A stretch of DNA of 42,178 nt, taken from assembly GCA_045656345.1 (NCBI GenBank), contig JAZOQZ010000065.1, positions 1 to 42,178 of the forward strand, given 5' to 3'. This document shows, piece after piece, positions 1 to 8,128 of this stretch (within the stretch, counting starts at the first letter, position 1; each line of letters opens with the position of its first letter). A program made the translations under genes and the position numbers. The notes beneath the pieces are model-generated. The model worked only from the letters and a program-made list of their open reading frames with translations. It was not told the origin of the DNA and ran no database searches. This DNA comes from SIG452 sp045656345 (lineage in GTDB: Bacteria; Bacillota; Clostridia; UMGS1840).

Positions 1-3
1 AAT

Positions 4-98
4 TTGCCTTCTTAAGGTTCAAATCCTGTTTTTTGATAGAAATAAAAAACGGGCAACACCTTGCGGTGTTACCCATTTTTTGGTCGGGATAACAGGAT
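4..98. repeat. Direct repeat, copy A, with tRNA-Pro 3'-end remnant
   Basis: This stretch is repeated at 212-305, about 207 bp downstream. The shared order is TTGCCTTCTTAAGG, a tRNA T-arm-like string AGGTTCAAATCCTGTT (16-31), T-rich DNA, a terminator hairpin, then TGGTCGGGATAACAGGAT (81-98), which is the encoded CCA and 3' end of the tRNA-Pro gene read on the other strand. After position 98 the similarity to the tRNA ends, so this copy holds only a truncated tRNA end. It could be a relic of a duplicated tRNA gene or an old integration scar. Nothing convincing was seen between 99 and 211 except a hairpin of AAAACCGTT and AACGGTTTT around 177-200. Confidence 0.75.
44..74 (-). terminator. Rho-independent terminator of the tRNA remnant
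   Basis: On the minus strand a 10-bp stem (GGGTAACACC with GGTGTTGCCC, one T-G wobble) encloses a GCAA loop and is followed by six T. It sits directly behind the truncated tRNA-Pro end and has the same stem core as the terminator at 252-283, which supports duplication of a whole tRNA-plus-terminator unit. Confidence 0.7.
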
Positions 99-211
99 AC
101 AGTCGCCAATGGCGCCTTAATTGCTCGGCGACCCAAGCCGCTGGCTTCGGTACCCGCCTTGCGCACCAACATCGCTAAAAACCGTTCCCCAAACGGTTTT
201 CTTAACGCTCG

Positions 212-287
212 TTGCCTTCTTAAGGTTCAAATCCTGTTTTTTGATTGAGATAAAAAAAGAACAACACCTTGCGGTGTTGTTCTTTTC

Positions 288-305
<18 letters not shown>
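212..305. repeat. Direct repeat, copy B, overlapping intact tRNA-Pro
   Basis: Second copy of the unit at 4-98; here the tRNA part continues into an intact gene. It contains a perfect 16-bp inverted repeat: AGGTTCAAATCCTGTT at 223-238 and its reverse complement at 298-313, the latter being the T-arm of the tRNA. The two arms flank the terminator hairpin, giving a nested palindrome. Confidence 0.75.
252..283 (-). terminator. Rho-independent terminator of tRNA-Pro
   Basis: On the minus strand AGAACAACACC pairs over 11 bp with GGTGTTGTTCT around a GCAA loop and is followed by seven T. It begins about five bases after the encoded CCA end of the tRNA. Confidence 0.88.
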
Positions 306-364
<59 letters not shown>

Positions 365-391
365 AAAGCTGTCCGTTTGCGGACAGAGAGT

Positions 392-420
392 ATTATAGCA
401 CACAATTTTTAAAAAATCAA
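392..420 (-). promoter_or_regulatory. Sigma-A-type promoter of tRNA-Pro
   Basis: Minus strand: -35 TTGATT (415-420), 17-bp spacer, perfect -10 TATAAT (392-397), ending about 27 bp before the tRNA 5' end. A perfect 7-bp inverted repeat CTGTCCG/CGGACAG (369-386) lies between the promoter and the tRNA and may be a processing or leader hairpin. The rest of 421-488 is T-rich on the plus strand with no further gene. Confidence 0.8.
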
Positions 421-488
421 GAAAAATTTCGTTTTTTTGCAATTTTTTTGATTTTGCCTGTTTTAAGGCGGAAGAAATATCAACTCAA

Positions 489-1175
489 TTACCGTTTTGC
501 ATTGCCTAAAAGGGTGAGCACATACACATCTTTGGCACCCATCTTTATAAGGAGTCTGCTGCATTCTTTTGCGGTGGAGCCTGTGGTGTAAACATCGTCT
601 ACCAGCAAAACGGTTTTGCCATGCAATTTCTTTTGATGATGCCTAAGGGGAACAAAGCTTCCTTTAGCATTTTCTATTCGTTCTTTACCGTTTAGGGAAG
701 ATTGACGCACCGAAAACAGCTTTTTTCTCAGAAATCCTGCGCAAAGGGGAATTTTCAACAGTTTTTTCAAGGGAAACGCCATTTCCAAGGCAGGGTTATA
801 GCCCATCTTGCAAAAGGATTTAATTCCTGAGGGAACTACCGTGATAATATCGGGAGAAATTCGGTAAGTTTCCAAGGTTTCTGCCATCAGCTTGGCAAAT
901 CCCTTTGCTTTATAGAGCTGATGTCCCAGTTTATATGCCAGAAGAGCTTCCTTCATCACACCGTCATAAAAATAGCAGGAAACGGCAAGGCGAAAGGGCG
1001 GAAGCTTTTTATCACATTCGTCGCACAAAGGGACTTTGCCCTTGTCCTGACCGCAGATTACACACTTTGGCGTTCTTCGGTATTGGGTAATTGCTTCCCG
1101 ACATTTGGGGCATAGAAAATCATTTTTTATAGCAGGACTGTCGCAAAAGGGACAGATACGAAACGGATTTTTCAT
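489..1175 (-). CDS. comF: ComF family protein, phosphoribosyltransferase-like
   Basis: The 228-aa protein has the ComF layout: an N-terminal zinc-ribbon region with four CxxC-type pairs (CPFC, CPKC, CVIC, CDEC) and a C-terminal phosphoribosyltransferase-like domain with the PRPP-loop motif LLVDDVYTTGST. ComF proteins support uptake of single-stranded DNA during transformation; their exact reaction is unsettled. The start is MKNPFR at 1175, two bases after the stop of the upstream gene; a 13-residue longer reading from 1214 would overlap that gene. AGGATT lies nine bases ahead. It is last in the minus-strand housekeeping run that also carries comEC, which fits a competence role. No clear terminator follows before the tRNA promoter. 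Confidence 0.88.
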   Translation of the reverse strand: MKNPFRICPFCDSPAIKNDFLCPKCREAITQYRRTPKCVICGQDKGKVPLCDECDKKLPPFRLAVSCYFYDGVMKEALLAYKLGHQLYKAKGFAKLMAETLETYRISPDIITVVPSGIKSFCKMGYNPALEMAFPLKKLLKIPLCAGFLRKKLFSVRQSSLNGKERIENAKGSFVPLRHHQKKLHGKTVLLVDDVYTTGSTAKECSRLLIKMGAKDVYVLTLLGNAKR

Positions 1176-1177
1176 AT

Positions 1178-2113
1178 TCAAGCCAATCCTAACAATTTCA
1201 TAAGATACACACAAACAAATACACTGCCAATGGAAAGAAGCGCCGTCAGGGAAACACCATAGGCGGAAATATCAGGGTCCACACCCAGTTTTTTTGCCAT
1301 TACAAAGCAGTTTACCGCCGCGGGAGTTGCACTTAAAATGGACGTGATAATCAGCGCGTCTCCACGAAATCCCAAAAGAATTGCCGAACCTAAATATAAA
1401 ACAGGTGCCAGCACATTTCTGAAAAACACAGAGAGCAAAATATAGCCACGGTTAGATTGAAATCCTTTCAGGGTGATGTTGGCACCGATAATTAAAAGGC
1501 CTAAAGAGGAAGCAATATCACCGGAAAATTCCAGGCTCTTATCTAAAATCGGATGCAACGGCATTTTGCAAAGAGACACCAAAAGTCCCAAAGCCGTGCC
1601 GATAATCAACGGATTTTTTATCACATCCAAAAACAGATTGGATTTCTTTTTGGATGGGTTACCGTAGTAAGAGAGTAAAATCACGGCGGTCACATTATAG
1701 CAGATGGTCACAAATGCCACGGTGATTGCCATGGTGAGCACACCCTGTTGATCCATTAGGCTCATAGCAAGAGGCATTCCCGCAATGGCAAAATTGGAGC
1801 GGAACCCAATCTGAACCACGGCACCTTTTTTTCTGGGATCACGGATGCCTCGGCAAAGACCGATGAGTAAAAACACATAACATAAAATGGCGCCAATCAC
1901 AAAGAAAAGCAACTTTCCGTCCAACGATGCCGACAGGTCTGCTTTTGCCACGGTGTGAAAGAGCAGGGTTGGGGTGCCCACATAGTACACCAGTTTTACG
2001 ATTTCATCTTTTGTGATTTCTGAAAAGAAACGGATTTGATTTAAAAACACGCCCAAAAACATCACCATAAACACGGGAGTGATGGCGTTGACGGTTTCCC
2101 AAAACAGAGTCAT
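1178..2113 (-). CDS. AEC family (auxin efflux carrier-like) transporter
   Basis: This 311-aa integral membrane protein has about ten hydrophobic segments from the N-terminal TPVFMVMFLGVFLNQI onward, the typical length and profile of bacterial AEC family carriers such as malate or other organic-acid permeases. The conserved C-terminal half includes SATPAAVNCFVMAKKLG, the usual P-A-A-N-type segment of the family. The substrate cannot be told from sequence. AAAGGAAT precedes the ATG. It lies 18 bp after holA and two bp before comF, so co-transcription is likely although the functions are unrelated. Confidence 0.85.
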   Translation of the reverse strand: MTLFWETVNAITPVFMVMFLGVFLNQIRFFSEITKDEIVKLVYYVGTPTLLFHTVAKADLSASLDGKLLFFVIGAILCYVFLLIGLCRGIRDPRKKGAVVQIGFRSNFAIAGMPLAMSLMDQQGVLTMAITVAFVTICYNVTAVILLSYYGNPSKKKSNLFLDVIKNPLIIGTALGLLVSLCKMPLHPILDKSLEFSGDIASSLGLLIIGANITLKGFQSNRGYILLSVFFRNVLAPVLYLGSAILLGFRGDALIITSILSATPAAVNCFVMAKKLGVDPDISAYGVSLTALLSIGSVFVCVYLMKLLGLA

Positions 2114-2131
2114 ATCAAAGATTCCTTTCTC

Positions 2132-3142
2132 TTAGAGAGACCAAAATTTCAAAAATAACGTGTAAATACCAAGATAGGGATCAGTGACCTGACCGCTTTT
2201 CAGTTTGTAATCGGTTTCGGCGCAGAAGATGATTAACTGCTCCAGTTTTTGGAGGGGAATATTTTTTCCTTGTCTTAGGTATTTTGTGATAACAAAATCA
2301 GGCACGTTTTTTCCCAACATAGGCTTGATTTCTGCCGTGGGAATCCGTTCATCCTGACTCACCTTTGCCAGATACATCCCTGAAATATGGCGGGATAATA
2401 AGGTGAAAATCATCTGGGCAGGAGTTTTGGAGGGGGTCAGCTTTAATTGATTCAGCAGTTGATATGCTTTTTCTTTCTGAGCCGTTACCAAAAATTCCGA
2501 CAAATCAAAAATCACTGCCTGTAAGGATTTCTGCAGAAACTGATCGAGCACCTGTTCGGTGAGGGTGTCGGTGTCTTGCAGGTATGCACAAACGGTGTCG
2601 ATTAAATTCACCGTGGCATACATATTGGGCTCGCTGTCGGTGATGATTTTATCCACCAGGGAAGCAGGAATTTTCTTCTGCCGTCTGGTGAATTCACGGT
2701 TGATAAACGCACGCATATCTGCCTGATTGGGATATTTACATTCCACGCAGACACCCTGTTTCTGAGAGGTTGTCCAGATGGCAGAACGCTTGTCCAAAGC
2801 GGTTTCTCTGATAATTAAAATGGTAAATGGAGCTAAGTTTTTCATCTGCTCTGTAAGAGCTTCCCGAAAGTCGGCAGGTGCTTTCATTAAGTCCACCTGA
2901 TTTAAGTAAACCACTTTATATTCCGCCATCATCGGAGGTTGTTCCAAGGCGTTTCGAAGCTCGTTTTTTTCGGGCAGATTCTGATAGTGAAATAAATTAA
3001 AGCAGGCAAACTGATCATCCACCACACTTTGGATGATTCGATTGATATAAAATTCTTTCAGGTAGTCTTCTTCTCCGTAAAAGAAATAAAGATTGGAGAA
3101 TTTTTTTTCGGTGATGGCGCGGTTTAATTCTTTTAATTCCAT
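2132..3142 (-). CDS. holA: DNA polymerase III delta subunit
   Basis: The 336-aa product matches HolA in length and in its N-terminal signature FYGEEDYLKEFYINRI, followed by the AAA+-like fold (VVYLNQVDLMKAP, FTILIIRETALDKR) and the C-terminal helical collar domain (IFTLLSRHISGMYLAKV). HolA is the clamp-loader subunit that opens the beta sliding clamp. The ATG at 3142 has AGGAGC ten bases upstream, and its first ten bases overlap the end of comEC. The comEC-holA order is common in Firmicutes. Confidence 0.93.
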   Translation of the reverse strand: MELKELNRAITEKKFSNLYFFYGEEDYLKEFYINRIIQSVVDDQFACFNLFHYQNLPEKNELRNALEQPPMMAEYKVVYLNQVDLMKAPADFREALTEQMKNLAPFTILIIRETALDKRSAIWTTSQKQGVCVECKYPNQADMRAFINREFTRRQKKIPASLVDKIITDSEPNMYATVNLIDTVCAYLQDTDTLTEQVLDQFLQKSLQAVIFDLSEFLVTAQKEKAYQLLNQLKLTPSKTPAQMIFTLLSRHISGMYLAKVSQDERIPTAEIKPMLGKNVPDFVITKYLRQGKNIPLQKLEQLIIFCAETDYKLKSGQVTDPYLGIYTLFLKFWSL

Positions 3143-5301
3143 AAAAGCATCTGCTCCTTCGTGCCGTATAAAGTGATATCGTTCTGATAAAATATCAGCA
3201 TCGAATAATTGTCGTATAATTGGGTATCAGAATGCCACACTTTTTTCGATAATATGCGAAAACCGCTTGGAATTTTTCCAAGTTGTTGGGTGGTTTTACT
3301 GCTCCGTTTAAAGTTTGCAATCCAGATTTTTTCGGGATTGATATGAGAATTGCGGAGGATATAATTCGCATCCTGGGAAAAGGAAAAACATTGTTGGTTG
3401 TATGAAAATTCTGCTTCGTAAAGATTCTTGGAGTCTCCAAACAGACGAAGTCCGATGCCGTCAATCTGTGTGGCGAGATTTTCCGTTAAGAAAAGGGTGT
3501 TTTGTTTATCGTCCAAAAGATGTTGATATGCTTGAGGGCATATCAGCAGTGAAGAGGGCAATTCCTCCAGGAGAAGCTCCGTTTTTTCAGAATCGGACAT
3601 ATCGGTTAAAATCACCAGTGCCACAGGGGCGTTCTCGTCGTAGGCAGAACCTTTTGCGTAGGCAATATCCTGAAGACTTCCGTATAGAATCAGGCGATCT
3701 GCAGGCGTTTTAATCACCGCGGAATTGGTGTTTTTAGCACCAAAAAAAGTGATGGTCAGTTGATTGTCGGGGAAGGGGAAGATGGTGTGAAGCAATGCCG
3801 TTATCATAAAAATTGCAGCAAGAATTCCAGCTCCGATTTTCCTGGATTTTTTCACAAGATTGCAAACAAAGAACACAAGTAAACCGCCACCCAGCCACAG
3901 CAGAAAGGGCACTGCCTTCAGTGGCACATGCAACGGATAGCTGATGTTTGCCGAGTTGTGAATCAGAAACAGAAAGAACTCTGCGAAAAGATTTGTGCAC
4001 CACAACACCAACGGACCCAGCAGCCCAATTTCTGCCACTGCCATTCCCACAACAGCTAAGATGAGAATGGGAGCCACCAGGGGTGCTACCAAAAAGTTTG
4101 CAATCACAGCACCCAGGGGCATTCTGGAGAAATACAGCAAAATCACGGGTAAGGTAAAAGGTTGCACCGCCACATACATCGCCAGTGTGCTTCTCAGATA
4201 TTTTGTGGGAATTTTATGGAACCGATTCAGCAAAGGCTCATAAAATGCGGTGATTCCAAGGGTTGCACCAAAGGTTAGCAGAAATGACGGATTAAAAATC
4301 AGGGTGGGTGTTATCCCTGTAAACAGACAGGCGATTGCCAACACCGTGACATAGGATTTTATGGGTTTTATATAGAAAATATCATAGCAAAACAGGATGG
4401 CTATCATCATAAAGGAGCGCACCACCGGGAGCGTTCCGCCTGTGAACCAAGCGAATATCAAAAGAAGAGGCAGGGTGATAAAAAGCCGTTTTCTTCTGCC
4501 TTGACAAAAGATTCCCAGCAAGAACAGCAGGGCATTTGCAAAGAATCCGAAATGCATTCCCGAAACCACCACAATATGCACCGTTCCTGTATTGATAAAT
4601 TCCTGATACTGCTCTTCGGGCATCATAGATTTGTCTGAGCTGACCAGAGCGGTCAGAAAGGAAGCGGTTTCGGTGGGATAATATTGTGAAAAATGGTCCT
4701 TTGCCTGATTTCTGAGCATTTTGGAGCCGTATAGCCACCAATTTTCCACGCCGTGTCGGGTGACTTGAGCTTCATAGGGGAAGGTGGCAGATAAAAAGGT
4801 GTCGTTCCCAAGCATTTGCCGTACCTTTCCAGATTCCCGATTGTTGGGTGAAATTACAGACAAAGTTGGCTCATATAAGGTCACCTTTTCGCCGGGAAGC
4901 AAGGATTTGTCCGTTCTGATTTTCACCGATACCTTTTCGTTGTTTTCCATGGTGACGGTGCAATAATCCGTGTCGTTATAGCGATGCACTTCGCCCGATA
5001 CCACCCCGGTTAACGACGGTGGGTTCTCGTCACAAAGAGCGGTTGCCTTTTGAAAATGTGAGGTTACATCCTGTTGGTAAAACAAGGAAGAAACTGTGGC
5101 AATCACCAGCAAAATTAAGGCTTTTAGCAAGGTTTTCTGAAAGGGAACCTTCCGTTTGGTTTTGAAAGAATACAAGCAGTTGATTCCCATCGCAAATAAA
5201 ATTAAAAAAGCAGGTAATATAAAAACCAGGATATTTGAACCCAAATATCCTGATAGAAATATTCCGAATAGCCAAAAAATAAGACACGCAGCGAGAAACA
5301 T
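3133..5301 (-). CDS. comEC: ComEC/Rec2 family competence protein with degenerate C-terminal domain
   Basis: The 722-aa protein has N-terminal membrane segments (1-55), a soluble DUF4131-like region with TLTGVVSGEVHRY-type beta strands, the polytopic Competence core (about 205-480, with NTGTVHIVVVSGMHFGF and TGGTLPVVRSFMM), and a C-terminal region of about 200 residues. ComEC forms the membrane channel for single-stranded DNA. The C-terminal region begins like the usual metallo-beta-lactamase-type domain (LTITFFGAKNTNSAVIKTP, where the family has a V-G-Q-G-D motif) but lacks both that motif and the HxHxDH metal site; VILTDMSDSEK stands in its place. The start lies three bases after the mgsA stop. 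Confidence 0.9.
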   Translation of the reverse strand: MFLAACLIFWLFGIFLSGYLGSNILVFILPAFLILFAMGINCLYSFKTKRKVPFQKTLLKALILLVIATVSSLFYQQDVTSHFQKATALCDENPPSLTGVVSGEVHRYNDTDYCTVTMENNEKVSVKIRTDKSLLPGEKVTLYEPTLSVISPNNRESGKVRQMLGNDTFLSATFPYEAQVTRHGVENWWLYGSKMLRNQAKDHFSQYYPTETASFLTALVSSDKSMMPEEQYQEFINTGTVHIVVVSGMHFGFFANALLFLLGIFCQGRRKRLFITLPLLLIFAWFTGGTLPVVRSFMMIAILFCYDIFYIKPIKSYVTVLAIACLFTGITPTLIFNPSFLLTFGATLGITAFYEPLLNRFHKIPTKYLRSTLAMYVAVQPFTLPVILLYFSRMPLGAVIANFLVAPLVAPILILAVVGMAVAEIGLLGPLVLWCTNLFAEFFLFLIHNSANISYPLHVPLKAVPFLLWLGGGLLVFFVCNLVKKSRKIGAGILAAIFMITALLHTIFPFPDNQLTITFFGAKNTNSAVIKTPADRLILYGSLQDIAYAKGSAYDENAPVALVILTDMSDSEKTELLLEELPSSLLICPQAYQHLLDDKQNTLFLTENLATQIDGIGLRLFGDSKNLYEAEFSYNQQCFSFSQDANYILRNSHINPEKIWIANFKRSSKTTQQLGKIPSGFRILSKKVWHSDTQLYDNYSMLIFYQNDITLYGTKEQMLLWN

Positions 5302-5304
5302 TCG

Positions 5305-5709
5305 TTATCTCTTGGGATTCACGATGTCACGCCAGCCAAAGTCGCCACGTTCCAGACCCTGAATCAACACTTCCGCAGTTGCCACGTTGGTAGCAAGGGG
5401 AATGTTATGCACATCGCAAAGACGGAACAGTGCATTTACATCGGGTTCGTGAGGCTGTGCAGTTAAAGGATCGCGGAAGAAGAGCACCAGGTCGATTTCG
5501 TTGTATGCAATTCTTGCTCCGATTTGCTGGTCACCGCCCTGAGGGCCGGATAAAAACCGATGAACCTGAAGTCCGGTTGCATCTGCAACCAGTCCGCCGG
5601 TGGTACCGGTGGCAAACAAGTTGTGTTTTTGCAAAATAAATTTGTATGCAATCGCGAACTGCACCATCAGTTCTTTCTTTTGGTCGTGTGCAATCAAAGC
5701 AATATTCAT
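5305..5709 (-). CDS. mgsA: Methylglyoxal synthase
   Basis: The 134-aa protein is a full-length MgsA: N-terminal MNIALIAHDQKK, the phosphate-binding run ATGTTGGL, and the active-site motif SGPQGGDQQIGARI with the catalytic Asp at about residue 60, followed by LVLFFRDPL. It converts dihydroxyacetone phosphate to methylglyoxal and phosphate, a bypass that relieves phosphosugar accumulation. The start at 5709 is chosen because GGAGGG sits eight bases upstream; a reading from 5826 would overlap minD. A short GT run (around 5732-5744) lies in the 47-bp gap to minD. Clostridia commonly carry mgsA next to min genes. Confidence 0.95.
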   Translation of the reverse strand: MNIALIAHDQKKELMVQFAIAYKFILQKHNLFATGTTGGLVADATGLQVHRFLSGPQGGDQQIGARIAYNEIDLVLFFRDPLTAQPHEPDVNALFRLCDVHNIPLATNVATAEVLIQGLERGDFGWRDIVNPKR

Positions 5710-5756
5710 AATGGAACCCTCCGTTTCCTTGTTGGTGTGTGTGTGGGAATGAAAAA

Positions 5757-6500
5757 CTATTTTAATTTTATGGGGATTTGCTCTCCCGTTAAACGTTTTG
5801 CCGAATTTTTGATTTCCTTCACGCATTTTTTATGTTTGTCGTCTAAAATCAGTTTTCCCTGATTCTGGAAAGAAATCATGCTGTCTTCATACCGCCAGAT
5901 TCCAAGCAAAGGAGTGCCCAGACGGTTTAAGATTTCATCCACATTGGGCATCAGTTTTTTGCGCACCAATTTGGGATTGAATTTATTGATAATCACATAA
6001 TTTTCGCGGATATTTTCTTTGTTCGCCGCCGCCAGCACCCGGTCCGCATCCCGCATGGATGCAAAGTCCGGCGTTACCACTGTGACGGTAACATCAGCAG
6101 CAGAAATGGCATTTTTAAAGCCTGTTTCAATGCCTGCAGGAGCATCCAGGATCACATAATCAAATTCCTCTGCGGCATCTTCAATCATTTTATAGAACTT
6201 TTCTTCGTCCAGATCCTCTTTTTCAATGGTCTGAGAAGCAGGCAGAAAATACAGCTCTCCGTAGTTTTCAAAGCGGTAACAAGCGTTTTTTAAGGGGATT
6301 TTCCCTTCGTAAACATCAGTCACATCATACACAATCACGCTCTGCACGCCAAACACAATATCCAGATTTCGAAGGCCGATATCGGTGTCGATAATCAGCA
6401 CTTTTTTCCCCAGTTGGGAAAGGGCTGCCGCCAGGTTTGCCGAAACGGTGGTTTTACCCACGCCGCCTTTGCCTGAAGCAACTGCAACAATTTTACCCAT
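5757..6500 (-). CDS. minD: Septum site-determining ATPase MinD
   Basis: The 247-aa protein has the deviant Walker A of the ParA/MinD family, SGKGGVGKTT (about 9-18), with IDTDIGLRNLD and the Walker B-like DYVILDAPAGIETG. MinD binds the membrane as an ATP dimer and, with MinC, blocks division at the poles. The start at 6500 has GGAGG ten bases upstream; the 13-residue longer reading is less likely. Neither minC nor minE is adjacent and mgsA follows directly. The C-terminus (KNSAKRLTGEQIPIKLK) is only a weak match to the usual amphipathic membrane-targeting helix, so a MinD-like ATPase with altered localisation is an alternative. Confidence 0.86.
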   Translation of the reverse strand: MGKIVAVASGKGGVGKTTVSANLAAALSQLGKKVLIIDTDIGLRNLDIVFGVQSVIVYDVTDVYEGKIPLKNACYRFENYGELYFLPASQTIEKEDLDEEKFYKMIEDAAEEFDYVILDAPAGIETGFKNAISAADVTVTVVTPDFASMRDADRVLAAANKENIRENYVIINKFNPKLVRKKLMPNVDEILNRLGTPLLGIWRYEDSMISFQNQGKLILDDKHKKCVKEIKNSAKRLTGEQIPIKLK

Positions 6501-6542
6501 TGGATACCTGCCTCCTTCGTAACTTTTTTTACAAACCAATTT

Positions 6543-6571
6543 ATTGTATCACATTTTTTCCGAAAAGTCAA
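6543..6571 (-). promoter_or_regulatory. Sigma-A-type promoter of the minD-mgsA-comEC-holA unit
   Basis: Minus strand: -35 TTGACT (6566-6571), exactly 17 bp, -10 TACAAT (6543-6548), about 40 bp ahead of the minD start. It suggests minD and the genes after it can be transcribed separately from the vanZ-like gene, whose stop is at 6597. Confidence 0.75.
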
Positions 6572-6596
6572 ATTACTTTTTGAAAAAAATTTATAT

Positions 6597-7076
6597 TTAT
6601 GCAAATTCTTCTTCTTTTTTTGTGTTTTTATGCTTTTTCTTAGTGCGGATTTTTCCAAGAAATCCTGCCACCAGAATCGCTGCAGCAACACCTGCGGTGT
6701 CCAGACACATATCGGTGAAACGCATTGCTCTGCCGCTGTCTGTGAAATATTGAATCACTTCGTCTGTTACAGCAACGAAAGCACCGTAGCAGAGGGCAGG
6801 CCATCGGATTTTAAAAATTTGTTTACTCACTTGATACGAAAGGGTTCCCAACAGAAAAAATTCGCAGAAATGAGCTGTTTTCCGAATCACTGTGTGAGTC
6901 AGACCAGCGGGAAGCATAACGCCTGTTACGGCGTAAAACCAATCTAAAATACGCTGTAAAACCCCGCCCGACATATCTGCCGACACACTGGCAGGTTGCA
7001 GAGAAAAAGCAAAAATCACAGCCGTCCAGAGAAGAGTGAGCACTGCAAAAAACACAGTTTTTTTCTGAATTTTCAT
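6597..7076 (-). CDS. VanZ-like family membrane protein
   Basis: The 159-aa protein has four hydrophobic segments and the conserved VanZ-like marks: WTAVIFAFSLQPA near the N-terminus, RKTAHFCEFFLLG (RKxxHFxEF), and DEVIQYFTDSGRAMRFTDM followed by CLDTAG. VanZ-like proteins are small membrane proteins named from the teicoplanin-resistance accessory VanZ; most have no known role, so no resistance function is claimed. The start at 7076 is supported by AAGGATT eight bases upstream. It follows ywlG by 16 bp. Confidence 0.85.
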   Translation of the reverse strand: MKIQKKTVFFAVLTLLWTAVIFAFSLQPASVSADMSGGVLQRILDWFYAVTGVMLPAGLTHTVIRKTAHFCEFFLLGTLSYQVSKQIFKIRWPALCYGAFVAVTDEVIQYFTDSGRAMRFTDMCLDTAGVAAAILVAGFLGKIRTKKKHKNTKKEEEFA

Positions 7077-7092
7077 AGGGTAAATCCTTCTT

Positions 7093-7632
7093 TTATTCGT
7101 ATGCCGCACGGGCACCACCAATGAGTTTCGGGCGGGTGTAGGCACAAAGAACCGCCGCTTTGCCAACGGTATTGTTTTCCAATCGGATGGGCACGGCAAC
7201 TTCTTTTAAATGCATTCCGATGAGAGTGCCTCCAATATCGATTCCCAAATCTGCACGAATGTGCTCCACCACAACGGGTTCGGAAAAATTCTGATAACAG
7301 GCGGTGGCAAAAGAACCGCCTGCCTTCGGCTTCGGCACCACGCAAACAGGTTCAAACCCAAAGGATTTTGCCGCTTTTTGCTCCATCACAAGAGCACGGT
7401 TCAAATGCTCGCAACATTGAGCCGCAAGATAAATTTTTTTCTTTTTCAACACGGGATAGAGTCCCGCAAACAAAGCTTCTGCCGCCTCGTATGCCGAGTG
7501 GGTTCCGATGGTTTCTCCCAACATTTCTGAGGTGGAACATCCAATCACCAGAAGGGAACCTTCCTTGGCATCGGTTTTCTTTAAGAATTCTTTTGCCAGA
7601 GCTTTTGCTTGTGCTTTGATGGTTTCGAGCAT
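7093..7632 (-). CDS. ywlG: TIGR01440/UPF0340 family protein (YwlG-like)
   Basis: The 179-aa protein matches the conserved but uncharacterised YwlG family along its length: LLVIGCSTSEMLGETIGTHS, LAAQCCEHLNRALVME, VPKPKAGGSFATACYQ, and ADLGIDIGGTLIGMHL. Its biochemical role is not established. The start at 7632 has GGAGAA about eight bases ahead; a longer reading from 7719 would overlap queT. It sits 22 bp after queT and 16 bp before the vanZ-like gene, probably in one transcript. Confidence 0.9.
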   Translation of the reverse strand: MLETIKAQAKALAKEFLKKTDAKEGSLLVIGCSTSEMLGETIGTHSAYEAAEALFAGLYPVLKKKKIYLAAQCCEHLNRALVMEQKAAKSFGFEPVCVVPKPKAGGSFATACYQNFSEPVVVEHIRADLGIDIGGTLIGMHLKEVAVPIRLENNTVGKAAVLCAYTRPKLIGGARAAYE

Positions 7633-7654
7633 AATGATTCTCCGTGTGTTTCGA

Positions 7655-8128
7655 TTATTGAAGCACCGTTTTTTTGAAGAAACGGTTTTTTTCCAGTGTT
7701 TTAAAGAGCGGCACACCAATCACGGTTACCACTCCGATTTCTCCCAATGCCGCCGTGAAAAAACTAAACCAGAAGGGCATCTGCAACAAAGAAAGTTCCC
7801 AGGCGATAAACACCATGGAAACAGCAGGAAGCAAGGATGCCACCCAGATGTTTTTTACATATCGCATTCCCACCACACTAAACACGGTGGATGCCACGCC
7901 AAAGATTAAATCCAACGCCCCCAGAGGACTGAACAGATTACTGATGGCACACCCCAAAATCAGAGCATAGCAATAATCTTTCCGATAAAAACAGAGCAAT
8001 GTGAGAAGTTCCGACAGGCGGAATTGCACGGCACCGTAGGAAAGAGGGGCAATTGCCAGGGTTAATGCCACATATAAAGCGGCAGTGACGCAAATGCGCA
8101 CGAATGCGGATAGTTTTTTTTGTTTCAT
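7655..8128 (-). CDS. queT: QueT-like queuosine precursor transporter subunit
   Basis: The 157-aa protein has five or six hydrophobic segments and the QueT marks: RICVTAALYVALTLAIAPLSYGAVQFRLSE split over the first helix and loop, with the FRLSE motif, then LGCAISNLFSPLGALDLIFG. QueT proteins are S-components of ECF transporters thought to import a queuosine precursor such as preQ1. The start at 8128 has GGGAGAA eight bases upstream. It is the first gene after a strong promoter and a structured leader, which fits the frequent riboswitch control of this family. Confidence 0.88.
   Translation of the reverse strand: MKQKKLSAFVRICVTAALYVALTLAIAPLSYGAVQFRLSELLTLLCFYRKDYCYALILGCAISNLFSPLGALDLIFGVASTVFSVVGMRYVKNIWVASLLPAVSMVFIAWELSLLQMPFWFSFFTAALGEIGVVTVIGVPLFKTLEKNRFFKKTVLQ

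Noticed and set aside
223..238. Plus-strand T-arm-like sequence as part of a second tRNA gene
   Set aside because: No acceptor, D-arm or anticodon stem can be formed upstream on the plus strand; it is only an inverted copy of the T-arm of the minus-strand tRNA-Pro.
5560..5862. Plus-strand frame crossing mgsA and minD
   Set aside because: It runs opposite two clear genes and has no supporting start signal or similarity.
6597..7076. Glycopeptide resistance role for the VanZ-like gene
   Set aside because: No vanHAX or regulator genes are nearby, and most VanZ-like proteins are not tied to resistance.
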